From positions 3,677,740-3,741,739 of the forward strand of contig NZ_LJJC01000004.1 of assembly GCF_001420715.1 (NCBI RefSeq): 64,000 bases of DNA, in the 5' to 3' direction. The stretch's first letter is position 1. Each line of letters starts with the position of its first letter. Below are positions 42,940-51,592 of the stretch, one piece after another. Source of the DNA: Heyndrickxia shackletonii. GTDB taxonomy: Bacteria > Bacillota > Bacilli > Bacillales > Bacillaceae_C. A program made the translations under genes and the position numbers. The notes under the pieces are model-generated. The model had not been told where the DNA came from, ran no database searches, and saw only the letters and a program-made list of their open reading frames with translations.

Positions 42940-44526
42940 ATGAAGGAAAGTCATCCTAGGCAAAATGGCTTAAATGAAGAAGCTCATTTAAGTCAATTAG
43001 CATCTGTTGGCCAAATTGCCGCAGGCATTGCACATGAAGTTCGGAACCCCTTGACTGCAGTGAAGGGCTTTTTGCAGCTCTTAGAGCAAGATTCAAAACA
43101 AGAATACATAGAAATCGCACAGTCAGAATTAGACAATGCCTTAATTACTTTGAATAATTTATTACAAGTTTCCAAGCCGGATCTTGAAGATGAGGAATTT
43201 CAGCCTATTCATTTAGCCGTTGAACTGGAAACGATCTTAAACTTATTTCAGGATAAAGTATATAAAATTAATATCATTACCGATTTTCAAAATGCAGATA
43301 TTCCTATTTCAGGGAGAAAGAATCAATTAAAAAAAGTATTCTTCAATCTTATAAAAAATGCCATTGAATCGATTACTGAAACTGGCACCATAAAAATAAC
43401 CCACTTCGCTTCACAAGACGAAGCGACAGTTATTATAAGTGACACTGGAATCGGAATACCAAAAGAAAAACTGTCATTATTGGGCACTCCTTTCTATTCT
43501 ACAAAGGAAAATGGAACTGGAATGGGGCTGACACAAGTTTTTTCTGTTGTATATCAACATGGCGGAAAAATCAGTGTAGATAGTGAGGAAAATATCGGGA
43601 CTAGCTTTAAAGTTACTTTACCCATACAAAATATAATAACGAAGCGGAGCGTTTCCAGATTGAAACTTGAATGTGCAAAAGATACTTCGATTAGAGATTT
43701 TTTCATCACAAACAGACAAAGTTTCGAAGAGCAATTATTATGTGAGGCCATCAATGTTAAAGATAAAATAGCCGAAATACAGGCAGTCGGAAATATTAAT
43801 CTAATAGAAAATGCTCACAAGCTTACCTTATTCATAGTGGATAATCGAGAGCATGAATTAATTCAGTTTGCCAAAAATGAAGGAATTGCGTGGGCCAAGC
43901 ATTCTTTAACTTTAGCGTTTAAATTAGAGTGGGTGCAAGCTATTCGCCGAACACTTTGGGAATTTCTATTTAACTATACAAACATGACGATTGATAAGAC
44001 TAACCATGAGGACTTTTTTTCGATGGAGAAAAATATTAATGCGATGGTTGATCAATTTTTAAACCACTTCTTCATTAGCTATTCAAAATACAAAGATGAA
44101 CTCCTTTCGTCCCAAATGAAAATAGTGGAAAATTTATCTGTACCTATTATCCCGATAACAGAAGCGATTTGCATTCTTCCATTAATTGGTGCTATCGATT
44201 CAAAAAGGATTGAAACGATTGGGAATAAAGTCATTGATCACATCGGAGACACCCATATTCAATTCTTAATCATTGATCTTTCCGGTGTTGCACAAATGGA
44301 ATCGGTAATTATTCAAAAGCTAATTCAGATTATTGATGGCATTTCTATGATGGGATGTCAAACAGTTCTTACAGGATTGCGATCTGAAATTGTAAAAAAT
44401 ATGTTGAAATATGATCTAAGCTTCAAAGAAAAAGCTATGACGAAGGGAACGTTACAATTAGCACTTACTGAACTGCTAAATGATCCGAAAATATTGAATC
44501 CGCTTGTATCAAATTCGCAAATATAA
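42940..44526 (+). CDS. Histidine kinase fused to an RsbR-type STAS co-antagonist module
   Basis: The 528-residue protein has no membrane segment. Residues 16-230 are a histidine kinase core: H-box GIAHEVRNPLTAVKGFLQLL (His32), N-box FFNLIKNAIES, G1 ISDTGIGIPKE (Asp168), G2 GTGMGLTQV. Residues about 245-385 look like the all-helical RsbR N-domain, and 395-510 are an RsbR-type STAS domain with VPIIPITEAICILPLIGAID, IIDLSGVAQMES (Ser448 where RsbR has Thr171) and VLTGLRSEI (Thr478, matching Thr205). So a soluble kinase and a stressosome-like sensor are joined in one chain. ATG after AGGAGTGG. Monocistronic; no response regulator next to it. Confidence 0.82.
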   Translation: MKESHPRQNGLNEEAHLSQLASVGQIAAGIAHEVRNPLTAVKGFLQLLEQDSKQEYIEIAQSELDNALITLNNLLQVSKPDLEDEEFQPIHLAVELETILNLFQDKVYKINIITDFQNADIPISGRKNQLKKVFFNLIKNAIESITETGTIKITHFASQDEATVIISDTGIGIPKEKLSLLGTPFYSTKENGTGMGLTQVFSVVYQHGGKISVDSEENIGTSFKVTLPIQNIITKRSVSRLKLECAKDTSIRDFFITNRQSFEEQLLCEAINVKDKIAEIQAVGNINLIENAHKLTLFIVDNREHELIQFAKNEGIAWAKHSLTLAFKLEWVQAIRRTLWEFLFNYTNMTIDKTNHEDFFSMEKNINAMVDQFLNHFFISYSKYKDELLSSQMKIVENLSVPIIPITEAICILPLIGAIDSKRIETIGNKVIDHIGDTHIQFLIIDLSGVAQMESVIIQKLIQIIDGISMMGCQTVLTGLRSEIVKNMLKYDLSFKEKAMTKGTLQLALTELLNDPKILNPLVSNSQI

Positions 44527-44548
44527 TCCTTATTTATACAACATTATA

Positions 44549-44590
44549 AAAATCCCTCTCTTTTTACATGCGGAAGTGAGGGATTTTTTT
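44549..44590. terminator. Bidirectional terminator between kinase-STAS and TIM-barrel genes
   Basis: AAATCCCTC/GAGGGATTT stem with a 19-base loop, followed by seven T. Convergent genes flank it. Confidence 0.8.
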
Positions 44591-44597
44591 CTTTAAC

Positions 44598-45485
44598 CTA
44601 ACTATTTCTTTGGAACATCACCTGTCTAGCCAATTCATAGCATTCTTTCAATTGATCTTCTGTTACCAGAGTCGGATTGTGCTCGAAGTGAAGATGAAAT
44701 GTTTGATTGTACTTCGAAAGATAAACTAAGTATTGATGTGCATCCCCATATTGCGGATCATCTATACTTTCTCGTATTACTGGAACATGTCGCTTAGAAT
44801 GTTCACTGTAAAGGGTGGTACTATGATGAACCAAATAGACATATGGTGCTGCTTTCCGCAAAAATGGATAGGGATCGAACCCTGGAAAGGCACGTTTATG
44901 TACATCTAATCTTTGAGTGTCTATGACGATTTGAATATCTTTATACATTTCAATTATTTGAAGATATTCCTCTTCATATTCTCCAAAAAAATCGTATTCC
45001 AGAACAATTTTTTGTTTATATTTTTCCTGGATATCCATTAATCTTTTAAATATATGATGACTTAGATTCAGAAACTCTTCTCTCGATAATTCATTCCACT
45101 TAAGGGTCGGAAAGTCAACTTTCCTTGGCCAATATTCATAATCAACCTGTCTTGGTGTAATGGATGGAAAAGGATAATGAAACAGGATATAGTCTGCACC
45201 AAATTTCGAAGCTAATTCCACTTCCCTTTCGATCCACTTTTCCGCCTCTCTCCTTTTTTCTGCATCACTAGAAGTAATTTCCGGTAAATTCATTTTTTTA
45301 TTTCCATAAATAGGCGAATGAATGCCATAGCTTATATTATTTTCATTACAAAAATCTCTTAATTTATTCCAATCCTCTTCTTTTTCATATTGAGATGCTT
45401 CCAAACCGTTGATCATCCCCATATTTAGTTGATTCCATTCCTCCACATTTACACTGTGCCACATACCTATTATTAATTTTCTCAT
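44598..45485 (-). CDS. Sugar phosphate isomerase/epimerase-like TIM-barrel protein
   Basis: The protein of 295 residues (MRKLIIGMWHSVNVEEWNQL at its start) has the xylose isomerase-like/AP endonuclease family 2 pattern: YGIHSPIYGNKKMNLPE, GADYILFHYPFPS, IVLEYDFFGE, IVIDTQRLDVH and HLHFEHNP, with metal-binding Glu, Asp and His residues at strand ends. Substrate unknown. I chose ATG 45485 after GGGAG; the in-frame ATG 30 bases earlier has no site. It is alone between a terminator and a region with an MhqR-like half palindrome. Confidence 0.75.
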   Translation of the reverse strand: MRKLIIGMWHSVNVEEWNQLNMGMINGLEASQYEKEEDWNKLRDFCNENNISYGIHSPIYGNKKMNLPEITSSDAEKRREAEKWIEREVELASKFGADYILFHYPFPSITPRQVDYEYWPRKVDFPTLKWNELSREEFLNLSHHIFKRLMDIQEKYKQKIVLEYDFFGEYEEEYLQIIEMYKDIQIVIDTQRLDVHKRAFPGFDPYPFLRKAAPYVYLVHHSTTLYSEHSKRHVPVIRESIDDPQYGDAHQYLVYLSKYNQTFHLHFEHNPTLVTEDQLKECYELARQVMFQRNS

Positions 45486-45513
45486 TGATTTACTCCCATT
45501 AAAGAATATTTCC

Positions 45514-45540
45514 AATTATCTTGAATTCAATTATAATTTT
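45514..45540. promoter_or_regulatory. MhqR-like half site upstream of the TIM-barrel gene
   Basis: AATTATCTTGAATTC is identical to the left two thirds of the wrbA operator, but the right arm (AATTATAATT) has diverged. Possible weak or decayed binding site. Confidence 0.25.
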
Positions 45541-45624
45541 TAAAATTTTTCAAATCCATACTTTTTTAAGGATAGTTAAGTATAAAATTTTTCAACATCT
45601 AAATAATTTAACATGTTTAATCTT

Positions 45625-45660
45625 GTCTAGCGTAAGCAGTCTATCGGCTTGCGCTTTTCT
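45625..45660. repeat. Minimal remnant of the dispersed hairpin repeat
   Basis: TTGTCTAGCGTAAGCAGTC followed by TATCGGCTTGCGCTTTTCTT keeps only the two ends of the element found at 14835 and 17175, with GCGTAAGC/GCTTGCGC able to pair. Confidence 0.5.
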
Positions 45661-45716
45661 TATTTATCTTTTCAACTATATTGGAAAAACTATTTCATAA
45701 AAAGGAGGATATCTTC

Positions 45717-46331
45717 ATGTCTAAACAATCTAAATGGATTCATTTACTTTTACTTTTGATTATTATTTGTGTTTTTATTTGGTCTTCCATAAAAGCAGCG
45801 GATTATTTAACTTGGGTTTTAGAGGTTTCTCCAGCGGTTCTTATCATATTACTATTACTTGTAACATATTGGAAATTTCGCTTTACGACTCTCTCTTATT
45901 TGATCGTTACAATTTTGATGATTCTAATGTTTATTGGTGGCCATTATACGTATGATGATGTTCCTTTATTTAATTGGCTCAAAGAGAAATTTCATACACA
46001 AAGGAATGAATATGATCGATTTGGCCATTTTGCAAAAGGCTTTTTTGCAATTATCATTAGAGAAATTTTAATACGAAAGTCATTCCTTCGACCATCAAAA
46101 TGGCTCATTATTATCACATTATCCTTTATACTAGCACTTTCAGCTTTATATGAAATCATGGAATGGCTGGGAGCTGAGATATTAGGAAGATCGGCTAAGG
46201 ATTTTCTTGGCACCCAAGGGGATGTGTGGGATTCCGAATGGGATATGTCTTTAGCATTTTTAGGAGGAATTTTATGCCTAATTGTATTGTCGCATCTGCA
46301 TAATAAATACTTACGAAAAATAATTGAATAG
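45717..46331 (+). CDS. DUF2238 (YjdF-like) membrane protein
   Basis: The protein of 204 residues has six hydrophobic segments and the DUF2238 words FIGGHYTYDDVPLFNWLKE, EYDRFGHFAKGF and ALYEIMEWLGAEILG. DUF2238 is a widespread family of unknown role. ATG 45717 follows AAGGAGGATATCTTC. It precedes two ABC permease genes by 83 bases on the same strand but may have its own transcript. Confidence 0.85.
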   Translation: MSKQSKWIHLLLLLIIICVFIWSSIKAADYLTWVLEVSPAVLIILLLLVTYWKFRFTTLSYLIVTILMILMFIGGHYTYDDVPLFNWLKEKFHTQRNEYDRFGHFAKGFFAIIIREILIRKSFLRPSKWLIIITLSFILALSALYEIMEWLGAEILGRSAKDFLGTQGDVWDSEWDMSLAFLGGILCLIVLSHLHNKYLRKIIE

Positions 46332-46414
46332 AACCTTTTATCTAAAAAATATGAAAATTATCCCTATTTTGTGATATAATTTAACTCTCACTTTGTTTTA
46401 GAAAGGAGTCCTTC

Positions 46415-47359
46415 ATGAAATTACTTCTTCGTTTATCAAGCAGTCTATTTCTTTGGATAGTAATGATGGTTGTTCTAGTTTTGATTATTTTACTGCCAAG
46501 GGAAATTGAAGTAAAACGCGTCGATGTCACAGATGTGATGTCCTACCATTTTACATGGTCAGGTTATAAGGATAATATCACTCATTTTATTTCGGAAGTA
46601 AAAGAAAATAAGAGTTTAGGAAAGGCAATAGATCAACAGCCGGTTGAATGGGAACTGATGCATTACGGAATAAGAAGTATTGCGATTTTAGTTCCAGCTT
46701 TGATTTTCAGTTTTCTAATTGGAATTTTAAAAGGGGTATTTGATTATCGTCGTAACGGCGGTTTGTGGAAAGTCTTTGGTGAAGGGACAACCTGGTTAGG
46801 ACAATCTATTCCGGATTTCTTTGTCATCATCATTATAGAATTAATTTTTTCCATGACCATCAATCGTATTTTTCCGCATCTTCAACTATATGGGTATGCC
46901 CATTGGTATAATATCTTTTTACCTATTATATTCTTATCCATGTATCCGGCAGCCGTAATAGCCAGTTATACTACTCAAGCATTGAAAGAAGAAGATGGCC
47001 ATGATTATATTCTTACGGCTAAAGCAAAAGGAGTACCGGAATGGATCATTCTCTGGAAGCATGTCTTACGAAATTGCTGGTCTAAAATTCTTATCCATTT
47101 TATGCCTATCATTTTAACATTACTATCTTCTATGGTTTTAGTGGAGTATATGACATTATATCGCGGAATGGGAACAAGGCTTATGGAAGCGATTAAGGTA
47201 AAAGACATGATTGCCTCCAACGATACAATTCTTCCAATTGAAACACCAACCGTAATTGGCTTTAGTTTGGGGTTCATGGTCATTCTGTTGCTGGCTCAAT
47301 GGGCTAATCAAATTATCAGACATTTTCTTATTCCAATTCGAAAGGATGAGCAATCATGA
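46415..47359 (+). CDS. ABC transporter permease, DppB/OppB-like
   Basis: The 314-residue protein has six hydrophobic segments and the EAA loop in DYILTAKAKGVPEWIILWKHVLRN, typical of binding-protein-dependent permeases for peptides, nickel or oligosaccharides. It is followed by a second permease with the ATGA overlap. There is no ATPase or binding protein beside them, so partners must be elsewhere or missing. ATG after GAAAGGAG. Confidence 0.82.
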   Translation: MKLLLRLSSSLFLWIVMMVVLVLIILLPREIEVKRVDVTDVMSYHFTWSGYKDNITHFISEVKENKSLGKAIDQQPVEWELMHYGIRSIAILVPALIFSFLIGILKGVFDYRRNGGLWKVFGEGTTWLGQSIPDFFVIIIIELIFSMTINRIFPHLQLYGYAHWYNIFLPIIFLSMYPAAVIASYTTQALKEEDGHDYILTAKAKGVPEWIILWKHVLRNCWSKILIHFMPIILTLLSSMVLVEYMTLYRGMGTRLMEAIKVKDMIASNDTILPIETPTVIGFSLGFMVILLLAQWANQIIRHFLIPIRKDEQS

Positions 47360-48357
47360 GAAAAGTTCCTCTATTATGGATTGGTATTATAGGATGCAGC
47401 ATTATTGCTTTTGTTTTTATTTTTGGACCGCATTTGCCAAAGATTGATAGTCAACTAGCCCCAAAATCTTATATTTTAGGCAAAGGTGGAAATTTAGACT
47501 TTATTCTCCCGCCTTACCCACCATCGGGACGATATCTACTGGGGTCCGATGCAGCTGGAAGAGATATGTACAGTGCATTAATTCTAGGAACAAGGACTAC
47601 CATCATTGAGATTGGGGTAATATCTATTATTACCATTCTGTTGGCTCTTCCATTCGGAATATTATCAGCACATATACCAATTTTAAGAAGAATACTAGAA
47701 GGATGGAATTATTTATTTTCTAGAATACCCGTATTTTTCTTCGTTGTATTACTGACAACGATCCCATTTTTTATCTTTTCTCAGCAGCGACCTATTTGGA
47801 CAATTAGTGTAATTATCCTTTTAGAGGTTGGAAAAGCAGCTGAATTTGTACATAAATCAGTAAAGGAAATACAGCAAACAGCATATTACGATGCTGGCAT
47901 TGTATCTGGCACAAGGACTTTCGGTCTGTGGAGATGGTATTATGTACCAGGTTGTTTTTCACAATGGCTTTCCTATTTTATTCTGCATATGGGAAACATG
48001 TTATTTTTACTTGGACAATTAGGGTTTTTCAATATTTTCGTTGCCCAAAAATTAACTCAAATTGGCGGTATTCCTGGGACACATATAGCGTTTTATAAGA
48101 TTGAAAATACTTCGATTGCCTGGCCGACATTTTTATCCAACACCTTTAATGATATAAATAACTGTCCGTGGGTGCCAATATTCGCTTGTATCTTTATAAC
48201 ATTTACCATCTTTTCCTTTATTGCATTAGGCAAAGGAATAATGCAGTATTCCTTATTAAAACAAAAGGGGCTAATTAGCAGAAGGGAAAACTTGTTACTT
48301 AAAAATCTCTTTCTGATGAATTCTTTCTTCAAACAAGAAAAAGAATGGTCCAAGTAA
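47356..48357 (+). CDS. ABC transporter permease, DppC/OppC-like
   Basis: The 333-residue protein has an N-terminal helix, a periplasmic segment with PPSGRYLLGSDAAGRDMYSAL (the family's G-T-D-x-x-G-R-D motif, here GSDAAGRD), and four to five further helices. The EAA loop reads TAYYDAGIVSGTRTFGLWRWYY and is less conserved than in the partner. It forms the second channel subunit. A terminator follows, so the transcript ends without an ATPase gene. Confidence 0.8.
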   Translation: MRKVPLLWIGIIGCSIIAFVFIFGPHLPKIDSQLAPKSYILGKGGNLDFILPPYPPSGRYLLGSDAAGRDMYSALILGTRTTIIEIGVISIITILLALPFGILSAHIPILRRILEGWNYLFSRIPVFFFVVLLTTIPFFIFSQQRPIWTISVIILLEVGKAAEFVHKSVKEIQQTAYYDAGIVSGTRTFGLWRWYYVPGCFSQWLSYFILHMGNMLFLLGQLGFFNIFVAQKLTQIGGIPGTHIAFYKIENTSIAWPTFLSNTFNDINNCPWVPIFACIFITFTIFSFIALGKGIMQYSLLKQKGLISRRENLLLKNLFLMNSFFKQEKEWSK

Positions 48358-48481
48358 TAAAAATGTCATCAACTATTTATAAATTCGTTTTATAATTTTT
48401 ATCTGTTCTTAACATTTATCAGCTAGAATAAACTTTATAAAAGATTAATCCCTCCTTTTATAGGAAACTTTCTACCTGGGA

Positions 48482-48506
48482 AATCTAGCCATCGGCTAGA
48501 TTTTTT
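48482..48506 (+). terminator. Terminator of the ABC permease operon
   Basis: Perfect AATCTAGCC/GGCTAGATT stem with a 3-base loop followed by TTTTC. The sequence resembles the end of the dispersed repeat. Confidence 0.75.
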
Positions 48507-48616
48507 CAGTTTTACAGATTATCACCTTTTTATAGTTCTTTTTTCTTATTCCAACCATCTGAAAATTTAGGTATATTTACTTATATGAAATGATTCGGGA
48601 CAAAGGGGATCTGTTA

Positions 48617-48991
48617 GTGAGAATCGAAACTACCATAAATTTAATTAATCATTATTCGAATGAAAACAATTATTCAAAGGTTCGCTCCTTAATTCAAAAA
48701 GAATGGAAATATCTTAATGAATATAAGAATTATCAATTATTAAACAGCAATGCAAAGCAAATTTTTAAAATCATGCAGGAAGAAGCAGTGACAGGCAGAT
48801 CTAACGAATTAACACAAGCGGAAAAAAATATATTAAATCTCGTGAATCAGTCCATAAGAGAAATGCGTCTTCCATATGCGAAACGAATATTTTTAGAACA
48901 CAATAGACTTTTTGAGAAGCCTGCAGCCATTCAATGGTTAACATCGGACGCAAGATTTATTTGTGAATCGTGGACAAAAGCGAAACAATAA
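48617..48991 (+). CDS. Conserved-looking hypothetical protein (124 aa)
   Basis: Helical, charged, soluble protein (RIETTINLINHYSNENNY near the start; LPYAKRIFLEHNRLFEK near the end) that I do not recognise. I chose GTG 48617 because AAAGGGGA lies upstream at good spacing; an in-frame ATG at 48590 has no site. It stands alone. The composition is normal for a real gene. The 325 bases after it hold only the promoter and leader of the next gene. Confidence 0.55.
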   Translation: MRIETTINLINHYSNENNYSKVRSLIQKEWKYLNEYKNYQLLNSNAKQIFKIMQEEAVTGRSNELTQAEKNILNLVNQSIREMRLPYAKRIFLEHNRLFEKPAAIQWLTSDARFICESWTKAKQ

Positions 48992-49256
48992 CATTACATG
49001 CAAAACGCAGTTTGCTTTACACCTTCTCTTCTTCCTTCTAGGAAAAGCTTCTCATTGCATAAAAGAATAGCGAAATTTATCGTCTTTGACGTTTTTATAG
49101 ACTGACATGCGATTAAAATACAGTTGTATAGATTAACTTTTATTTTTTGAAAGAAGAATGATACTTTTATATAAAAGTTTGATTATTAACTAAAACTCCT
49201 CGTTACTTTTTTACCATCTACTATCATATATTAATAAACCCTTATAACACCGTATT

Positions 49257-49265
49257 TGCTATAAT
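49257..49265 (+). promoter_or_regulatory. Extended -10 promoter of the leader/EamA transcript
   Basis: TGCTATAAT is an extended -10 box (TGn plus a perfect TATAAT). The -35 is poor, as is usual for this class. It would start transcription about 45 bases before the leader peptide. Confidence 0.55.
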
Positions 49266-49316
49266 AAAATATATGTAATTGTAGTTAAAAAATGAAACGT
49301 ACAAGGAGGGATAATA

Positions 49317-49373
49317 TTGTATTGGACTCCGTTATTTGAAAATGATGTACCAGTAGTACACTTCTGCTCTTAG
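49317..49373 (+). CDS. Leader peptide upstream of the EamA transporter
   Basis: AAGGAGGG (49303-49310) is a perfect ribosome binding site six bases before TTG, which opens an 18-codon frame ending in TAG at 49371: (M)YWTPLFENDVPVVHFCS. The stop falls just before two hairpins leading to the transporter gene. A strong site with a short peptide and a masked downstream site is the layout of translational attenuators. Confidence 0.55.
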   Translation: MYWTPLFENDVPVVHFCS

Positions 49374-49397
49374 TAGAGTGAAGGCGTGACTACATCT

Positions 49398-49438
49398 CTC
49401 CGTTAGGGGCAAATGTCGACCTAATTTCAAAACGGAGG
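49398..49438 (+). promoter_or_regulatory. Hairpin masking the ribosome binding site of the EamA gene
   Basis: CTCCGTT (49398-49404) pairs with AACGGAG (49431-49437), which contains the GGAGG of the transporter gene. TTAGG/CCTAA extends the stem inside. A second copy of CTCCGTT lies in the leader frame (49327-49333) and could compete, and CTTC-CTCT/AGAG-GAAG forms another stem around the leader stop. Confidence 0.55.
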
Positions 49439-49447
49439 GTACAAAAA

Positions 49448-50326
49448 ATGAAAAACACCTTATTAGGTTCATTATATTTAATTTTAGCTTCAAGCATTTG
49501 GGGCGGTATGTACGTTGTTGTTAAAGTTGTGGTAGCTGTCATACCTCCGCTGGAACTTGTGTGGTTGCGTTATTTAGTGGCGATTGTCACACTTCTCGTG
49601 ATCGGCTTGATAACAAGACAAAAATGGCGGATTGAAAAACGTTATGTCATCATAATCATAGCAATTGGAATCATAGGCAATGCCATTTCAATTGTTGCTC
49701 AGGAAACTGGCACTATGCTTTCCACAGCACAAATGGGAGCAATTATCACTTCATCAACACCAGCATTTATGGTGATTTTTGCCGGCTTCATCCTTAAAGA
49801 ACGGATGACATTAAAAAAGGGAATCTCCGTTGGTTTAGCAACAATTGGAGTAATACTGATTGTTGGAATTAGTGATGTGAATATGTCCAGTTCACTCGGT
49901 GGTATTTCCCTACTTATTGCTGCTTTAACATGGGCACTCATGTCTGTACTTGTAAAGCTTTTGCCCAGTAATTATTCACAAATTGTGGTGACCACCTATT
50001 CTATCTTGGTAGCTTTAATTGTGCTGACTCCTTTTGTATTGCCGCGGTTACACGATGAAATGAATATCTCACAACTGACTCATCCAACCATTTGGGGTGG
50101 ACTCTTGTATTTGGGTATTGTCTCAACGGCAGGTGGATTTTTACTTTGGAATCGTGGGTTACAAATGCTTAATGCCTCAAGTGGAGGATTATTTTTCTTC
50201 TTTCAACCCGTAGTTGGAGCCTTACTTGGGTGGCTTATTTTAGGAGAAAGCATAGGAGTAACGTTTTGGATAGGCTCTATCTTAATTCTCACAGGTGTTC
50301 TATTCGTTATTAACGAGAAAAAATAA
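49448..50326 (+). CDS. EamA/DMT-family transporter
   Basis: The 292-residue protein has ten membrane segments in two EamA repeats: SSIWGGMYVVVKVVVAVIPP at the start and ALTWALMSVLVKLLP in the second half, ending LGESIGVTFWIGSILILTGV. DMT exporters move amino acids, metabolites or drugs. GGAGG is nine bases before the ATG but lies in a hairpin. A leader peptide precedes it, so the gene is probably inducible. The substrate is unknown. Confidence 0.88.
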   Translation: MKNTLLGSLYLILASSIWGGMYVVVKVVVAVIPPLELVWLRYLVAIVTLLVIGLITRQKWRIEKRYVIIIIAIGIIGNAISIVAQETGTMLSTAQMGAIITSSTPAFMVIFAGFILKERMTLKKGISVGLATIGVILIVGISDVNMSSSLGGISLLIAALTWALMSVLVKLLPSNYSQIVVTTYSILVALIVLTPFVLPRLHDEMNISQLTHPTIWGGLLYLGIVSTAGGFLLWNRGLQMLNASSGGLFFFFQPVVGALLGWLILGESIGVTFWIGSILILTGVLFVINEKK

Positions 50327-50334
50327 AATATAAT

Positions 50335-50363
50335 AACCCCTTCAATCTAATGGAAGGGGTTTT
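50335..50363 (+). terminator. Terminator of the EamA gene
   Basis: AACCCCTTC/GAAGGGGTT stem with a 9-base loop followed by TT. Confidence 0.8.
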
Positions 50364-50538
50364 GCTTACATATGCTTTTATTACTCTGAAACGTTGCCCT
50401 TGCTTTATATCTATATATTTTAATATTATTTCTTTAACTATTACTGAACGGTCAATAATTTTAAGGGTACTGTGGTTTATGGATTTGTATGAAATAATAT
50501 TTTTTTCATCTCTTTGTTAAAAGAATGCCCTTGTTAAT

Positions 50539-50844
50539 TTATAATTCACCATAATATTTAGCAAAATATAAAAAGCCTTTCTTCCGTACAAGGTAATTCC
50601 TTAACTCACTTTCAGTTGCTTTTTCGAATGGTGGTTTTGTTAGGGTGTAGGCTTTTGCATTTAACCTAGCAAATTTATTCTTATCCATTTTATTATGATA
50701 TCCATCTTCAGCTATGTTGCTTATAAAAGCTGTTTTTGGATACCCCATAAAAAATACACAAGTCCTTAATGCAAGTTTTGGAGTTGAGTGTAACACAAGA
50801 AAAATGATTCCCAATATTACTGTAATCCTAATTAATTTTTTCAA
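50539..50844 (-). CDS. Hypothetical membrane-anchored protein (101 aa)
   Basis: The 101-residue product has one N-terminal hydrophobic segment (about residues 5-20) preceded by lysines, so it is anchored or secreted, then a soluble basic tail with many Lys and Tyr. The start is TTG after a G-run (GGGGGGGGAAA) that can act as a ribosome site. I do not recognise the family. No partner gene. Confidence 0.5.
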   Translation of the reverse strand: MKKLIRITVILGIIFLVLHSTPKLALRTCVFFMGYPKTAFISNIAEDGYHNKMDKNKFARLNAKAYTLTKPPFEKATESELRNYLVRKKGFLYFAKYYGEL

Positions 50845-50976
50845 AGATTTCCCCCCCCATATTTTTTCCTTTATGAGGTTTTATTCTCCAATACATTATA
50901 CAAATCCTTCATCCAGTAAGATTGCCCATTTACTTTAATAAGAAAAGAAACGCCTAAATAACAGCTTGATCTTCCA

Positions 50977-51426
50977 TTATTGCTCGTTTAATTTTTTCTC
51001 AAGAACGATTTTATGTAATCCTTTTTCATCTATATAAGTATCTATGACGTCAAATCCATTTTTAATATTCAATACCAACATATTTCGCCATTTATTCATA
51101 GTTTTTGTTTGGACAACATTATAACCATTATTCCTTAAATATTGATGTTGCTTCTCCATTAATGTTGAGGCAATACCTTGTTTTCTGTAATTAATATCTA
51201 CTCCACCTAACCAACTATAAAACATATTTTTGTCGATTTCATATCCAATCTTATATCCGATAACTCTTTTACCATCCATCGCAATGATAACTAACAATTG
51301 AGGTTTACTTATCATTTTGTTAAATAAATCATCATTAGCACCAAAAATGTCTTCATGAAGTTCGAGAATGCCTTTTAAAACATCAGCATCAGGTATGGAA
51401 TTAATAATAATGTAATCAAAACTCAA
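50977..51426 (-). CDS. GNAT-family N-acetyltransferase
   Basis: The 149-residue protein has the GNAT core: LLVIIAMDGKRVIGYKIGYE, then YSWLGGVDINYRKQGIAST, where the R-K-Q-G-I-A motif binds acetyl-CoA, and YNVVQTKTMNKWRNMLVLNIKNGF. The substrate is unknown. ATG at 51426 after GAAAGGGGGAG. Stands alone. Confidence 0.85.
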   Translation of the reverse strand: MSFDYIIINSIPDADVLKGILELHEDIFGANDDLFNKMISKPQLLVIIAMDGKRVIGYKIGYEIDKNMFYSWLGGVDINYRKQGIASTLMEKQHQYLRNNGYNVVQTKTMNKWRNMLVLNIKNGFDVIDTYIDEKGLHKIVLEKKLNEQ

Positions 51427-51592
51427 AGGTACTCCCCCTTTCCTAACATCTCGATTTTTATATTTCGCTATCTATAAAGACAATCATTCTTAAAGCATCA
51501 CACCGTTACTTCAATAACTCTTACTATTCCCCTAAATTTAGTTGAAATTTGATTCGAAAAGAATTGGAAACTTTCATCCGGTTAGATAAAAA

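Noticed and set aside
44598-45485. True AP endonuclease IV
   Set aside because: The zinc-ligand set and length fit the broader sugar isomerase-like family better; no Nfo signature seen.
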